Of a stretch of DNA of 64,000 bases, positions 1 to 9,966 are shown one piece after another. The translations under genes were made by a program, and so were the position numbers. The DNA is from Terriglobus saanensis SP1PR4 (GTDB lineage: Bacteria > Acidobacteriota > Terriglobia > Terriglobales > Acidobacteriaceae), in NCBI RefSeq assembly GCF_000179915.2, contig NC_014963.1, positions 2,604,001 through 2,668,000 on the forward strand. Direction: 5' to 3'. Below the pieces are notes generated by a model. It was not told where the DNA came from and did no database searches. It was given only the letters and a program-made list of their open reading frames with translations. Every line of letters starts with the position of its first letter. Positions within the stretch are counted from its first letter, which is position 1.

Positions 1-1202
1 TCACGCTTCTGACCCACCTTGCCGGGCATCACTGGATCGGTAAGCCCCATCCCATTCTTCTCCCGCTGGGCATCTCCTTCTTCACCTTTACCCAGATCAG
101 CTATCTCATCGATCTGGCGCAGGGGCAGGCGGAAGAGAAAGACTTTCTCAGCTACCTTTTGTTCGTAACATTCTTCCCGCATCTCATTGCGGGCCCCATC
201 CTTCATCACAAAGAGATGATGCCGCAGTTCGCAGAGGGACGCCGCTTTCAGGTCACAGCGGAGAACTTCTCGCTTGGCTTCACCTGGTTCGTGTTCGGAC
301 TGGCAAAAAAAGTTTTGATCGCGGACCATCTCGCGGCGAAATCAGACTTTACTTTTTCCCATGCCGGAGCGCTGGGGCTTTTACCCGCGTGGACAGGCCT
401 GGTGGTCTACTCCATGCAGTTATACTTCGATTTCTCGGGGTACTCGGATATGGCCATCGGTTTGGCTCGTATGTTTGGCATCGAGTTTCCGATGAACTTC
501 AACTCGCCGTGGAAGGCAACCAGCGTCACGGAGTACTGGCAGCGCTGGCACATAACGCTGACGCGCTACATCACGCTCTATCTCTATAACCCGCTGCTTC
601 TTGGAGTGCAGCGACGACGCATGGATGCGGGCAAGAAGGTCTCGCGAAAGTCGCTGGCGACCCTTGGGGGATTCACCGCGATGGTGGCCTATCCGACCAT
701 GCTGACAATGCTCCTGACGGGAATGTGGCATGGCGCTGGACTTCAATTTCTTCTCTTCGGCGTGCTGCATGGTATCTATCTGACGGCAGCCCAAGCATGG
801 CGACACTTCCGCCCCAACGCCAACGTGAGCACGAAGTGGCCCGTGCTGGGCATGCGCGTCGGAGTCTATCTGCAGGTGGCGTTTGCCTTGGTCTTCTTCC
901 GTTCAGCGTCCCTGGGAAAAGCGTTCGCGATGATTGCCGATATGGCAGGACGGCATGGCCTTGGTCAGCTGGATACCGAGATCCCCGTGTTGCTCGCATT
1001 CGCCCTCTTTCCTGTCGTCTGGTATCTGCCCAATACCCAGGAGATTTTGGGACAGCAGGCAACGACCGAAGTGGGGCTTCCTCTGCTCGAACGGATACGA
1101 TGGCGGCCGAACATGCCATGGGCATGCGCTACGGCCGCCGTCTTCTTTGCTGTCCTCGTCCTGATGAACGAAGTTTCGACCTTCCTCTACTTCCAGTTCT
1201 AA
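1..1202 (+). CDS. MBOAT family O-acyltransferase (AlgI/DltB-like), 5' end outside window
   Basis: A membrane-bound O-acyltransferase of the AlgI/DltB group, which moves acyl (usually acetyl) groups onto exported polysaccharide or cell-wall polymer. The reading frame is already open at base 3 and runs 399 residues to the stop at 1200-1202, so the N-terminus lies to the left of the window. Visible family signs are the early LPLGISFFTF stretch, the YFDFSGYSDMAIGLARMFG segment, the EYWQRWHITL motif, and GMWHGAG with the presumed catalytic His followed by LLFGVLHGIYL. Several hydrophobic helices are spread along the chain. The partner that usually follows or precedes AlgI (an SGNH/DHHW acyltransferase) is not visible, so the polymer acted on is unknown. 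It converges on manA with a 9-base gap. Confidence 0.9.
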   Translation, partial: TLLTHLAGHHWIGKPHPILLPLGISFFTFTQISYLIDLAQGQAEEKDFLSYLLFVTFFPHLIAGPILHHKEMMPQFAEGRRFQVTAENFSLGFTWFVFGLAKKVLIADHLAAKSDFTFSHAGALGLLPAWTGLVVYSMQLYFDFSGYSDMAIGLARMFGIEFPMNFNSPWKATSVTEYWQRWHITLTRYITLYLYNPLLLGVQRRRMDAGKKVSRKSLATLGGFTAMVAYPTMLTMLLTGMWHGAGLQFLLFGVLHGIYLTAAQAWRHFRPNANVSTKWPVLGMRVGVYLQVAFALVFFRSASLGKAFAMIADMAGRHGLGQLDTEIPVLLAFALFPVVWYLPNTQEILGQQATTEVGLPLLERIRWRPNMPWACATAAVFFAVLVLMNEVSTFLYFQF

Positions 1203-1211
1203 AGACTCGCT

Positions 1212-2183
1212 CTACGGCATGGACCGAACGCACGCAAAGCCTTTTGCTCCAGCGGAGAGAGTGTACTTCGTAATCGAAGCGGGGATGACAGTCGCGGTTC
1301 CGAGAAGAAGCTCCACCTCACTGCCATCCGAGGCCTTGAGAGTCGCACTACCTTCAAGCGCAACGATGCAATGCGGCTTTCCCGCTGCGTCTGCGAGATC
1401 CAGTGTGCCGTTGGCGGGAAGGTCGAAGCGGTCGACGGTGAAGTAATGCTGCTGGATAAGGCGGGTCCCACGAACATCGGGCGCAGCGTTCAGAGACAGT
1501 GCCTCCGGTTTCACAGGACCGGCAGCGGTCTTTGCCTTAGCTATAGCAATTCCCTGTTCCAGATGCAGCTCGCGCGGGCGACCATAGTCATACATGCGAT
1601 AGGTAATATCAGAGGTCTGTTGCGTTTCAAGCAGCGTGAGTCCAGGCCCAATGGCGTGCACTGTTCCTGCATCGACGAAGATCATGTCGCCAACATGCAG
1701 CACGATCTGGTTGAGAAGCTCTTCCATGCTGTTGTCTGCTACCGAAGCGCGCACCTGGTCCGGCGTCACACCGGGCTTCAGACCACAGGCGACGGCCGCT
1801 CCTGGCTCTGCCGCGAGGGTGTACCAGCACTCCGTTTTGCCTCGTCGCTGGCCCATGGCCTGCGCCTGCTCGTCGTTGGGATGCACCTGCACCGACAGCT
1901 TATCGTCCGGGAAGAGCAGCTTGAGCAGAAGCGGAAACTCGCCTTCGCCCTCCCATGCTCCAAGTAACGGTACGGCATGCATCTTCGCAATTTCAGCGAG
2001 TGTTATGCCAGAGAGTTCACCTGTCTCTACTACCGCCTGCGGCCCGGTAAGCCAGGATTCGCCGATAGGCTCCGCTCCTTGTTCTTTGGGATCGAGCGTG
2101 TACCAGGGCTTGAGATCACGACGTCCCCATGGGCGTGGGCTGAAGGTCGGGCGAAGGCGAAAGGGGGCGAGAGCATTTGTCAT
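1212..2183 (-). CDS. manA: Mannose-6-phosphate isomerase, class I (short form)
   Basis: Interconverts fructose-6-phosphate and mannose-6-phosphate in the cytoplasm, feeding GDP-mannose synthesis or mannose use. The 323-residue length matches the short (Bacillus-type) class I enzymes rather than the roughly 390-residue E. coli form. Zinc-site motifs are visible: VQVHPNDEQA, the Glu in GKTECWY, and the His in DAGTVHAIGPGL; YDYGR follows downstream. I start at the ATG at 2183 (MTNALAPFRLRPTF); the frame is open 41 codons further upstream, but that extension has no family similarity I can see. The gene is divergent from the desaturase across a 177-base region. It may serve the polysaccharide genes at 21-28 kb, which is inference. 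Confidence 0.93.
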   Translation of the reverse strand: MTNALAPFRLRPTFSPRPWGRRDLKPWYTLDPKEQGAEPIGESWLTGPQAVVETGELSGITLAEIAKMHAVPLLGAWEGEGEFPLLLKLLFPDDKLSVQVHPNDEQAQAMGQRRGKTECWYTLAAEPGAAVACGLKPGVTPDQVRASVADNSMEELLNQIVLHVGDMIFVDAGTVHAIGPGLTLLETQQTSDITYRMYDYGRPRELHLEQGIAIAKAKTAAGPVKPEALSLNAAPDVRGTRLIQQHYFTVDRFDLPANGTLDLADAAGKPHCIVALEGSATLKASDGSEVELLLGTATVIPASITKYTLSAGAKGFACVRSMP

Positions 2184-2360
2184 AGTTATGTAAGCCTTGG
2201 TCGAGAGCAGATGAAATAGAACGTTTTCATGGGATATTTCCAGCTTTTGCGAGCGTTTCGCTTTATGAAACACGATCGTAATTGCGCTTACAAAAGTGTT
2301 ACACAAGCAAGGGCATAAAGGCTGTTACGTTGACCATACGAGCTTGAGTAACGGCTCTAC

Positions 2361-3377
<1,017 letters not shown>

Positions 3378-3398
3378 CCTGTCCGCAAGACAGAACCC

Positions 3399-3434
3399 AA
3401 GCCCCGGTGGATACTATCTATCACTGGGGCTTTT
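3399..3434 (+). terminator. Rho-independent terminator after the desaturase
   Basis: An 11-base stem (3399-3409 pairing with 3422-3432, one G-T wobble) with a 12-base loop runs into TTTT, 22 bases after the desaturase stop. Confidence 0.7.
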
Positions 3435-3476
3435 CTGCGTTTGCGCGCAGTGGGGCACGGCGAGGATGCATTGAGC

Positions 3477-4400
3477 ATGAACAGTACACGGCGGCGGGGA
3501 GCCATTGCATTCTTTCTTACACTGGGCGTCTGCCTGGTGGCCACGGCCGTGGTGCTTCAGTTTGGATGGATCATCGTCAACGGGAAGCGCTTCCCAGTGC
3601 TGCTTGTCCTGGGCATCGTCCTTTTCATCCTGATGATCGCGGGCATGATCATCAACACAATCTTTCTCGTTCGTGAGATCCGGCGGAACGAGCGGCAGGA
3701 CAGCTTTCTGAACTCCGTCACTCACGAGCTGAAGACGCCCATTGCCTCCATCCAGCTCTCACTAGAGACGCTGCAGCAGCGACCGATGTCTGAAGACCAG
3801 CGCCAGGGCTTCTACGGCATGATGATGGAAGATAATGCGCGTCTACTCGCTACCGTAGAGCAAATTTTGCGCGCCGGCGATGCCAGTCATCGCAAGTCGG
3901 CACGGCATCGACTCCCGGTCGACCTGCGCGCTCTTACCCTTGAGTGCCTGAACGACATAGCCCGCAGACACCAGCTCAGGCCAGAAGCGGTCCGGATGGA
4001 AGATCGAGCGCAAGGTGCAGCCGTTATCGTTGCGGGAGATGTGGAAGACCTTCGCTCTGCCCTGATGAACGTCCTGGAAAATGCTGTGAAATATTCGCCC
4101 GTAGGCGTCCGTATCATCGCCGAACTGGATCTTGCGCGCGACGGTCGTGTTTCGCTGAAGATCAACGATAGTGGAGTGGGCATCCCGGCCGCGATGCTGA
4201 AGCGTGTCTTTCACCGCTTCTATCGCGTCACGGGACGCGACTCAGTCAACGTAAAAGGAACAGGATTGGGGCTCTTTATCGTGCGGAGCGTAATGCGACA
4301 GCATGGCGGCGACGCAACGGCGCAGAGCTTTGGTCCCGGCAAAGGGACGACGATTAGCCTCTGGCTACCGTCGACCGGCCAGCATGGAGAAAAAGCTTGA
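3477..4400 (+). CDS. Sensor histidine kinase, two membrane helices
   Basis: Membrane sensor kinase of a two-component pair; it autophosphorylates on His and passes phosphate to the regulator encoded next. Two hydrophobic helices lie at about residues 8-31 and 39-64 with only a few residues between them, so there is almost no periplasmic sensor domain. The H-box SVTHELKTP places the phospho-His at about residue 83. ATPase boxes follow: N box NVLENAVKYSP, G1 DSGVGIP, F box VFHRFYRV, G2 GTGLGLFIV. I prefer the ATG at 3477 (MNSTRRRGA), which has a GAGGA sequence upstream, over 3441. The stop overlaps the start of the response regulator, indicating co-translation. The signal is unknown; the short loop suggests sensing within the membrane. 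Confidence 0.93.
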   Translation: MNSTRRRGAIAFFLTLGVCLVATAVVLQFGWIIVNGKRFPVLLVLGIVLFILMIAGMIINTIFLVREIRRNERQDSFLNSVTHELKTPIASIQLSLETLQQRPMSEDQRQGFYGMMMEDNARLLATVEQILRAGDASHRKSARHRLPVDLRALTLECLNDIARRHQLRPEAVRMEDRAQGAAVIVAGDVEDLRSALMNVLENAVKYSPVGVRIIAELDLARDGRVSLKINDSGVGIPAAMLKRVFHRFYRVTGRDSVNVKGTGLGLFIVRSVMRQHGGDATAQSFGPGKGTTISLWLPSTGQHGEKA

Positions 4401-5146
4401 GCGAAAAGACACTCATTGTTCTGGTGGAGGACGAAGATCATCTGGCGAAGGGACTCATCTTCAATCTGGAGGCCGAGGGCTTTCGTGTGCACCATGAAGC
4501 CGATGGAAGCAGCGCTCTGAACTATCTTCTGGACACGCCCGAAAAGATCGGCGCAGTCCTGCTCGACGTCATGCTGCCGGGCCTGGACGGGTTTGAGATC
4601 GTGCGCGCCCTCAGGGATGCCCAGAACTACGTGCCGGTCCTGATGCTGACCGCGCGGAGCCGTCCGGAAGATGTTCTCGAAGGCTTCTCCGCCGGTGCCG
4701 ACGATTACCTGAACAAGCCATTTCAACTCGCCATTCTGATGGCAAGACTCACCGGGCTTTTGCGCCGCATGCGTTGGCAACAGGCAGTGACCAACGCCCC
4801 CGACGAAGAGATTCAGGACATTTACACCTTTGGCACCGGCAAGGTGATTCGTTTCGACGCGTTGGAGCTTGAAGTGAACGGCAAGGTGACCCGGCTGACC
4901 CTTATGGAAGCGGAGCTGATGCGTTATCTCGTGGAACGCGAGGGCAAGATCGTCTCCCGTAAAGAGATCCTCGAAGAGGTCTGGCGTGTACGCGAGGATA
5001 CGGACACGCGGGCGATCGACAACTTTATCGTCCGCCTGCGGCGCTATCTGGAAGACGACCCGGCCCGGCCGACGCATCTGCTCACGGCGCGCGGTGTGGG
5101 ATACAGATTTGTTGGCAACGCGGATTCCGTGCCTGTCCAGCAGTAG
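4397..5146 (+). CDS. OmpR-family response regulator
   Basis: DNA-binding response regulator paired with the kinase just upstream. The receiver domain (residues about 1-120) has the acidic pocket VEDED, phospho-acceptor Asp57 in LLDVMLPG, Thr85 region LTARS and Lys107 in YLNKPF. The C-terminal winged-helix domain (about 145-245) ends with the family pattern RAIDNFIVRLRRYLEDD and ARGVGYRFV. Translation begins at TTG 4397, four bases inside the kinase stop, with GGAGA eight bases upstream. Target genes cannot be deduced; the nearest candidate is the LptFG fusion that begins 63 bases downstream. Confidence 0.95.
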   Translation: MSEKTLIVLVEDEDHLAKGLIFNLEAEGFRVHHEADGSSALNYLLDTPEKIGAVLLDVMLPGLDGFEIVRALRDAQNYVPVLMLTARSRPEDVLEGFSAGADDYLNKPFQLAILMARLTGLLRRMRWQQAVTNAPDEEIQDIYTFGTGKVIRFDALELEVNGKVTRLTLMEAELMRYLVEREGKIVSRKEILEEVWRVREDTDTRAIDNFIVRLRRYLEDDPARPTHLLTARGVGYRFVGNADSVPVQQ

Positions 5147-5209
5147 ACTGGAAGAGATGGGTGAACTGGCAGGATCCGACATAACAACAGAGCATCTGGC
5201 GGGAGCACC

Positions 5210-7558
5210 GTGCGGATACTGACGCGATATATCCTACGCGAAGTCGTCTCGCACGCCATGCTGGGTGGAGCGCTGTTTACTTTCGTGCTCTTCATGCAGC
5301 GCGACCTCGGCCACATTCTGGAACTCGCCGTGCGCGGTTCTGCGACCCCAAATGACGTCGGCCGCATCCTTCTCTATTCGCTTCCAGCCACTCTGACCTT
5401 CACCATTCCGATGACGGTTCTCGTGGGAATCCTTCTGGGGCTCGGTCGCCTTTCTGCGGACAGTGAAGTGACGGCCATGCGCGCCAGCGGATTCGGTGTG
5501 ATGCAGTTCGTGCGCGTCGTCTCGATGTCAACGGTCGTTGCGCTTCTTGTCGGCCTGGTGAACTCGCTCTACATCGCTCCCAAAAGCACGGCGTCTCTCC
5601 TCCGTCTGGAAAACGATCTGAAGTCTTCGCAGGCTTCCTTCGAGGTGCAGCCTCGCGTCTTCTATGAAGACTTCAAAAATTACGTGCTCTATGTACAGGA
5701 CACGCAGCCTTCACAGGGCGCCACGATCTGGAAGCATGTCTTTCTTGCCGACCTGACGCAGCCCGCAACGCCCTACATCACCACCGCGAACCAGGCCGTC
5801 GTGGCTGTTGGAAAACAACAAACGCTTCGCCTGCACTTCATGGATGGATCGACGCACCAGATCTCGCCGACCGATCCGAACCAGTACAACATCTCCACCT
5901 TCGCCGAAAACGATGTCCCCATGCAGGCGGGCCAGCAGGAAGATATCAAGCTGACGCGGAGCGATGCGCCCATGGCCGCCATGACCGCAGGACAGCTGTG
6001 GCAGGCGCAGCCCGGGCCGCAAAGACGGGCCGCGATGATCGAGTTGAACCGTCGCCTGAGCTATCCCATCGCCTGCGTGGTACTGATGCTCGTTGGTGTT
6101 CCGTTGGGGCTCTCCTCACGCCGTGGTGGCAAAAGCACAGGATTCGTTCTCACCATCGTCCTGGTGTTCCTCTACTACTTCCTCTCCTCGGTAGGCGTGG
6201 CGCTGGCAAAGCAAGGCAAGCTGCATCCTGTCATCGGGGTCTGGGCCGCCAATGTTCTGTTTGGCTTTGCAGGCGTTCTTCTTCTGCGCCAGATGACGAT
6301 TGGAACCGTGGCCCTGGGACGCATCGCAAGTGTAGGCGTCTGGCTGCAGAGGGTGACGGCGAGCTTCCTGCGGAGCAGAAAAAAGGGAGAAGGCATCAAG
6401 CACGCGCTCGAAGGCGCTGCGCACAGAGGACGCAGGCTGTTGCATAGCCGCTTCCCTCTGCTTCTGGATGACTACGTGATGCGCGAGTTTCTTACCAGCC
6501 TGGCGCTAGTGCTCTCGTCTTTCCTTGTCCTGAGCGTGGTCTTCAGCTTCTTCGAACTCATTGGCGATATCATTCGCAACCGCACCCCTCTCGTGACCGT
6601 GGGCGGATACCTGCTGAACCTCATTCCCTACATGATTTACAGCCTGACGCCACTCTGCGCCTTGATCGCCGTGCTGGTGACGGTGGGCGGCCTGAACCGA
6701 TCGAGCGAACTTACCGCCATGAAAGCGAGCGGCATGAGCCTCTACCGCATCGTCGCTCCGATCTTCGTTCTGGCAGCGGTGCTTGCGGTGGGACTCTTCG
6801 CCTTTGACGACTTATACCTGCCGCAGGCGAATCGCAGGCAGGAGGCCCTGCGCAGCGAGATCAAGGGAAAGCCCGCGCAGACCTTTCTCCGGCCCGACCG
6901 TAAATGGATCAGCGGACAGGAAGCCAATGGCTCGCCGACGCGGATCTTTTACTACCAGTTTTTCGACTCCGACAAAGACGTCTTCGCCAATCTGACGGTC
7001 TTCGAGTTTCAACCCGGCAGCTTCCTTCTGCAGCGTCGTATCTTTGCCACCAGCGCACGATGGAACCCACAGGTGCAACAGTGGGAGATGGAAAACGGAT
7101 GGCAGCGCACCTTCAATCACGAGAGCATTGCCACCTACCAGCCCTTTGCAACCAGTACCTTTCCGGAGATCCATGAGCTTCCGGCCTACTTCAAGAAAGA
7201 GAGCCGTCCCTCGCAGGAGATGAGCTACGGCGATCTGAGCGCGTATATTCACGACCTGAAACAGAGCGGTTTTGACACCATGCGGCTCCGTGTTCAGTTG
7301 AATCACAAGATCGCCTATCCGCTGATGACGCTGGTGATGGCTATTTTCGCCGTGCCCTTCGCCATGATGATGGGCAAACGGGGCTCGCTGGCCGGATACG
7401 CCACCGCAATTGGCATGGCGATCGCGTACCAACTCATCGCGAGTGTCTTTGAATCCATGGGCAATGTGAACGCCCTTCCACCGATGCTCGCGGCGTGGAG
7501 CGTTGACCTTCTGTTTGCTCTTGGCGGAACGTATCTGCTGCTGCGAACCCCCACCTAA
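5210..7558 (+). CDS. Single-chain LptF-LptG type LPS export permease (YjgP/YjgQ fusion)
   Basis: An inner-membrane permease of the LPS export ABC complex (LptB2FGC). In most diderms LptF and LptG are separate proteins of about 360 residues; here one 782-residue chain carries both. The first copy (about 1-365) opens with LTRYILREVVSHAM and contains RLSADSEVTAMRASG. After a charged linker (about 388-420) the second copy begins LLDDYVMREFLTSLAL and contains GLNRSSELTAMKASG. Each copy has the usual layout of paired N-terminal helices, a periplasmic beta-jellyroll and C-terminal helices. The GTG start has GGGAG close upstream. No lptB, lptC or lptA is nearby, so the ATPase must be encoded elsewhere. 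The two copies differ clearly in sequence, which argues against a recent internal duplication. Confidence 0.9.
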   Translation: MRILTRYILREVVSHAMLGGALFTFVLFMQRDLGHILELAVRGSATPNDVGRILLYSLPATLTFTIPMTVLVGILLGLGRLSADSEVTAMRASGFGVMQFVRVVSMSTVVALLVGLVNSLYIAPKSTASLLRLENDLKSSQASFEVQPRVFYEDFKNYVLYVQDTQPSQGATIWKHVFLADLTQPATPYITTANQAVVAVGKQQTLRLHFMDGSTHQISPTDPNQYNISTFAENDVPMQAGQQEDIKLTRSDAPMAAMTAGQLWQAQPGPQRRAAMIELNRRLSYPIACVVLMLVGVPLGLSSRRGGKSTGFVLTIVLVFLYYFLSSVGVALAKQGKLHPVIGVWAANVLFGFAGVLLLRQMTIGTVALGRIASVGVWLQRVTASFLRSRKKGEGIKHALEGAAHRGRRLLHSRFPLLLDDYVMREFLTSLALVLSSFLVLSVVFSFFELIGDIIRNRTPLVTVGGYLLNLIPYMIYSLTPLCALIAVLVTVGGLNRSSELTAMKASGMSLYRIVAPIFVLAAVLAVGLFAFDDLYLPQANRRQEALRSEIKGKPAQTFLRPDRKWISGQEANGSPTRIFYYQFFDSDKDVFANLTVFEFQPGSFLLQRRIFATSARWNPQVQQWEMENGWQRTFNHESIATYQPFATSTFPEIHELPAYFKKESRPSQEMSYGDLSAYIHDLKQSGFDTMRLRVQLNHKIAYPLMTLVMAIFAVPFAMMMGKRGSLAGYATAIGMAIAYQLIASVFESMGNVNALPPMLAAWSVDLLFALGGTYLLLRTPT

Positions 7559-7588
7559 TCGCAATACAATAGAGGCAGGAGAGACATT

Positions 7589-8209
7589 TTGCGCAATCTG
7601 AGTGTGATGTTCGTGATGGCAACCTGCATCACTTCCGCGTCCTTTCAAGGACAAACGACAAGTACGCCTGCAACGACCAAGCCAGCAAAAAGCAAAACAA
7701 CTACGACGAAGACCGGAACCGCTGCCTCCCGTGCGCGCGCCCGCACACACACTACGGTACCGGCGCCGCCGCCGGTAGAAGGATTGGCTGCTGTGGGAGA
7801 AATGCCCGCTGTTACAGGTGTACCTCAGACTGCATATGCCCTGAAGTACGTGGAGATCACCATCGGCACCGGAGAACTCGCCCTGCCACACAAGTACTAC
7901 ACCGTTCACTACACCGGTTGGACGACCGATGGGAAGAAGTTCGACTCCTCCCACGATCATCCTGGTGGCGAGCCTTTTGTCTTTGCTGCAGGGGCGAAGC
8001 GCGTCATCACCGGTTGGGATACGGGCTTTGAAGGCATGCATGTTGGAGGAAAGCGGCGTCTGCTGGTTCCCTATCAACTGGCCTACGGCGAGTTTGGTCA
8101 TCCTCCTGTGATCCCTGCAAAAGCGCAGCTGATCTTTGACATCGAATTTCTCGGTCAATCCGATACTCCCTCGGATCAGACCGCACCCCCTGCACCGGCA
8201 CAGAAGTAG
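7589..8209 (+). CDS. Exported FKBP-type peptidyl-prolyl cis-trans isomerase
   Basis: Folding catalyst that isomerises X-Pro bonds, probably in the periplasm. The N-terminus (TTG start, AGGAG upstream) is short and hydrophobic, like a signal peptide. Next comes a Thr/Lys/Ala-rich, low-complexity linker to about residue 65. The FKBP fold occupies about residues 85-195, with VHYTGW, the Asp of KKFDSS, VITGWDTGFEGMHVGGKRRL and IPAKAQLIFDIEFLG. A Pro/Ala tail ends the protein. It sits 8 bases upstream of an ABC exporter half and so may be co-transcribed with it. The exact signal cleavage point is not clear. Confidence 0.9.
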   Translation: MRNLSVMFVMATCITSASFQGQTTSTPATTKPAKSKTTTTKTGTAASRARARTHTTVPAPPPVEGLAAVGEMPAVTGVPQTAYALKYVEITIGTGELALPHKYYTVHYTGWTTDGKKFDSSHDHPGGEPFVFAAGAKRVITGWDTGFEGMHVGGKRRLLVPYQLAYGEFGHPPVIPAKAQLIFDIEFLGQSDTPSDQTAPPAPAQK

Positions 8210-8217
8210 GACTATCG

Positions 8218-9966
8218 ATGCTTGACCGTCTCAAACCGCTGCGTCCTTACCTCAAGCGCTATCGTGCGTCGCTGGCTTGGGGCGGTCTTTCCGTCGTGCT
8301 CTACAATTGCTCCAAGATCGTGATGCCGCTGCTGATTGGCCGCGCGATCGACCATATCTCGCGGCATGTGGGCGAACGGGATGTCGCACACGATGCGGTG
8401 TGGCTTCTCGTTGTGGCCGTCGCCGCAGCCATCTTCCTTTACCTGACACGGTGGATCATCATCGGCGCTTCGCGCGAGATCGAGTTCGATCTGCGCAACG
8501 ACCTCTTCGCAAATCTCGAACGCCAACCGCCCGCTTTTTATCATGAACACCGTACGGGCGACATCATGGCCCGCACGACGAACGACTTGAATGCCGTCCG
8601 TCAGCTTCTTGGCCCGGCCATCATGTACTCGGCGAACACCGTGGTCTTCACACTCGCTGCGCTGCCGTTCATGATCCGCATGAGCCCGAGGCTCACGATC
8701 TTTGCGTTCCTTCCACTTCCCGCGGCGTCGCTGCTCGTGCAGACCATGGGACGTCGCATCCATCGGCGCTTCGAACGCATCCAGGCGATGTTTTCCGACA
8801 TCTCGGCGCAGGCGCAGGAAAACTTTTCCGGTGCACGGCTCGTTCGCGCCTTCGCTCAGGAAGAAGCCGAGGTCGCCCGCTTCGAGACCGCGAACCAGGA
8901 GTACATCCGTCGCTCGCTCATGCTCGTGCGCCTGATGGCGATGCTCTGGCCCACGCTGGAGTTCGTCCTCGGCATCTCGTTGGTGGCGACGCTCTTCTTC
9001 GGCGGCCGCGAGGTCGTACAGCATCGCCTGTCCGTAGGCCAATTCACGGCTTACATGGTCTACATGGTGCAGCTTATCTGGCCTATGATCGCCCTCGGAT
9101 GGGTAGTCAATCTCTTTCAGCGCGGAACCGCATCCGTAGAACGCATTGACCAACTCCTACGGCAGAAGCCCGCCATCTGGGATGAGCCAGCAGTAGAGAA
9201 CACAGTCCTGCCGGAGATACGGGGCGACATCGAGTTCCGTGGCCTGACCTTCCGTTATGGTGCCGCCGAGATCCTGCGCGATATCGACCTCACGATTCCG
9301 GCGGGAACCAGTCTCGCCATCGTTGGGCCTACCGGCTCGGGCAAATCGACGCTCGTAAATCTTGTCCCCCGTCTTCTGGATGCCGAAGCAGGCATGGTCT
9401 TGATCGATGGACGCCCCATTCGCGAGTGGTCTCTGGCGCAGTTGCGCGAAGGCATCGGGTTTGTGCCGCAGGAGACGTTTCTCTTCTCCACCAGCATTCG
9501 CGACAACATCTCCTTTGGCGTGCGCGAAGCAACACCGGCCCAGGTACGAGAGGCCGCCGTCTCCGCACACATCGCCACAGAGATCGAGGAATTCCCTGCT
9601 GGCTTCGATACGCTGGTTGGAGAACGCGGCATCACCCTTTCGGGCGGCCAAAAGCAGCGCACCTCTATCGCCCGCGCACTTCTGCGCAATCCGCGGATTT
9701 TGATTCTGGATGATGCCTTGGCCAGCGTGGACACTTACACGGAAGAACGCATCCTTCTGGCTCTGCGCGAACAGATGAAGGGGCGTACCACAATCTTCAT
9801 CTCGCACCGCGTCTCCACGGCGCAGAGCGCGGACCGCATCGCTGTTCTGGTGGATGGTCGCATCGTGGAAACCGGAACGCACGAAGAGCTGCTCTCCGCG
9901 GGAGGATACTACCGTGGGCTTTATCAGAAGCAGCAGTTGGAAGAAGAGATCGCCGTCGTAGCTTAG
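8218..9966 (+). CDS. ABC exporter half-transporter with degenerate Walker B (MdlA/BmrC-like)
   Basis: Type IV ABC exporter half: six membrane helices in residues about 15-305, then the nucleotide-binding domain. Walker A is GPTGSGKST (370-378), the signature is canonical LSGGQ (474-478) and the H-loop His is 530. The residue after the Walker B Asp is Asp499 (ILILDDALASVD), where most ABC ATPases have the catalytic Glu. This DD form is known from the degenerate-site member of heterodimeric exporters such as BmrC and MdlA. The matching partner is probably the half-transporter at 57026-58996, which has the complementary change in its signature motif; the pairing is inference. Substrate is unknown (lipid or drug export is typical). 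It overlaps the convergent DedA gene by four bases. Confidence 0.93.
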   Translation: MLDRLKPLRPYLKRYRASLAWGGLSVVLYNCSKIVMPLLIGRAIDHISRHVGERDVAHDAVWLLVVAVAAAIFLYLTRWIIIGASREIEFDLRNDLFANLERQPPAFYHEHRTGDIMARTTNDLNAVRQLLGPAIMYSANTVVFTLAALPFMIRMSPRLTIFAFLPLPAASLLVQTMGRRIHRRFERIQAMFSDISAQAQENFSGARLVRAFAQEEAEVARFETANQEYIRRSLMLVRLMAMLWPTLEFVLGISLVATLFFGGREVVQHRLSVGQFTAYMVYMVQLIWPMIALGWVVNLFQRGTASVERIDQLLRQKPAIWDEPAVENTVLPEIRGDIEFRGLTFRYGAAEILRDIDLTIPAGTSLAIVGPTGSGKSTLVNLVPRLLDAEAGMVLIDGRPIREWSLAQLREGIGFVPQETFLFSTSIRDNISFGVREATPAQVREAAVSAHIATEIEEFPAGFDTLVGERGITLSGGQKQRTSIARALLRNPRILILDDALASVDTYTEERILLALREQMKGRTTIFISHRVSTAQSADRIAVLVDGRIVETGTHEELLSAGGYYRGLYQKQQLEEEIAVVA

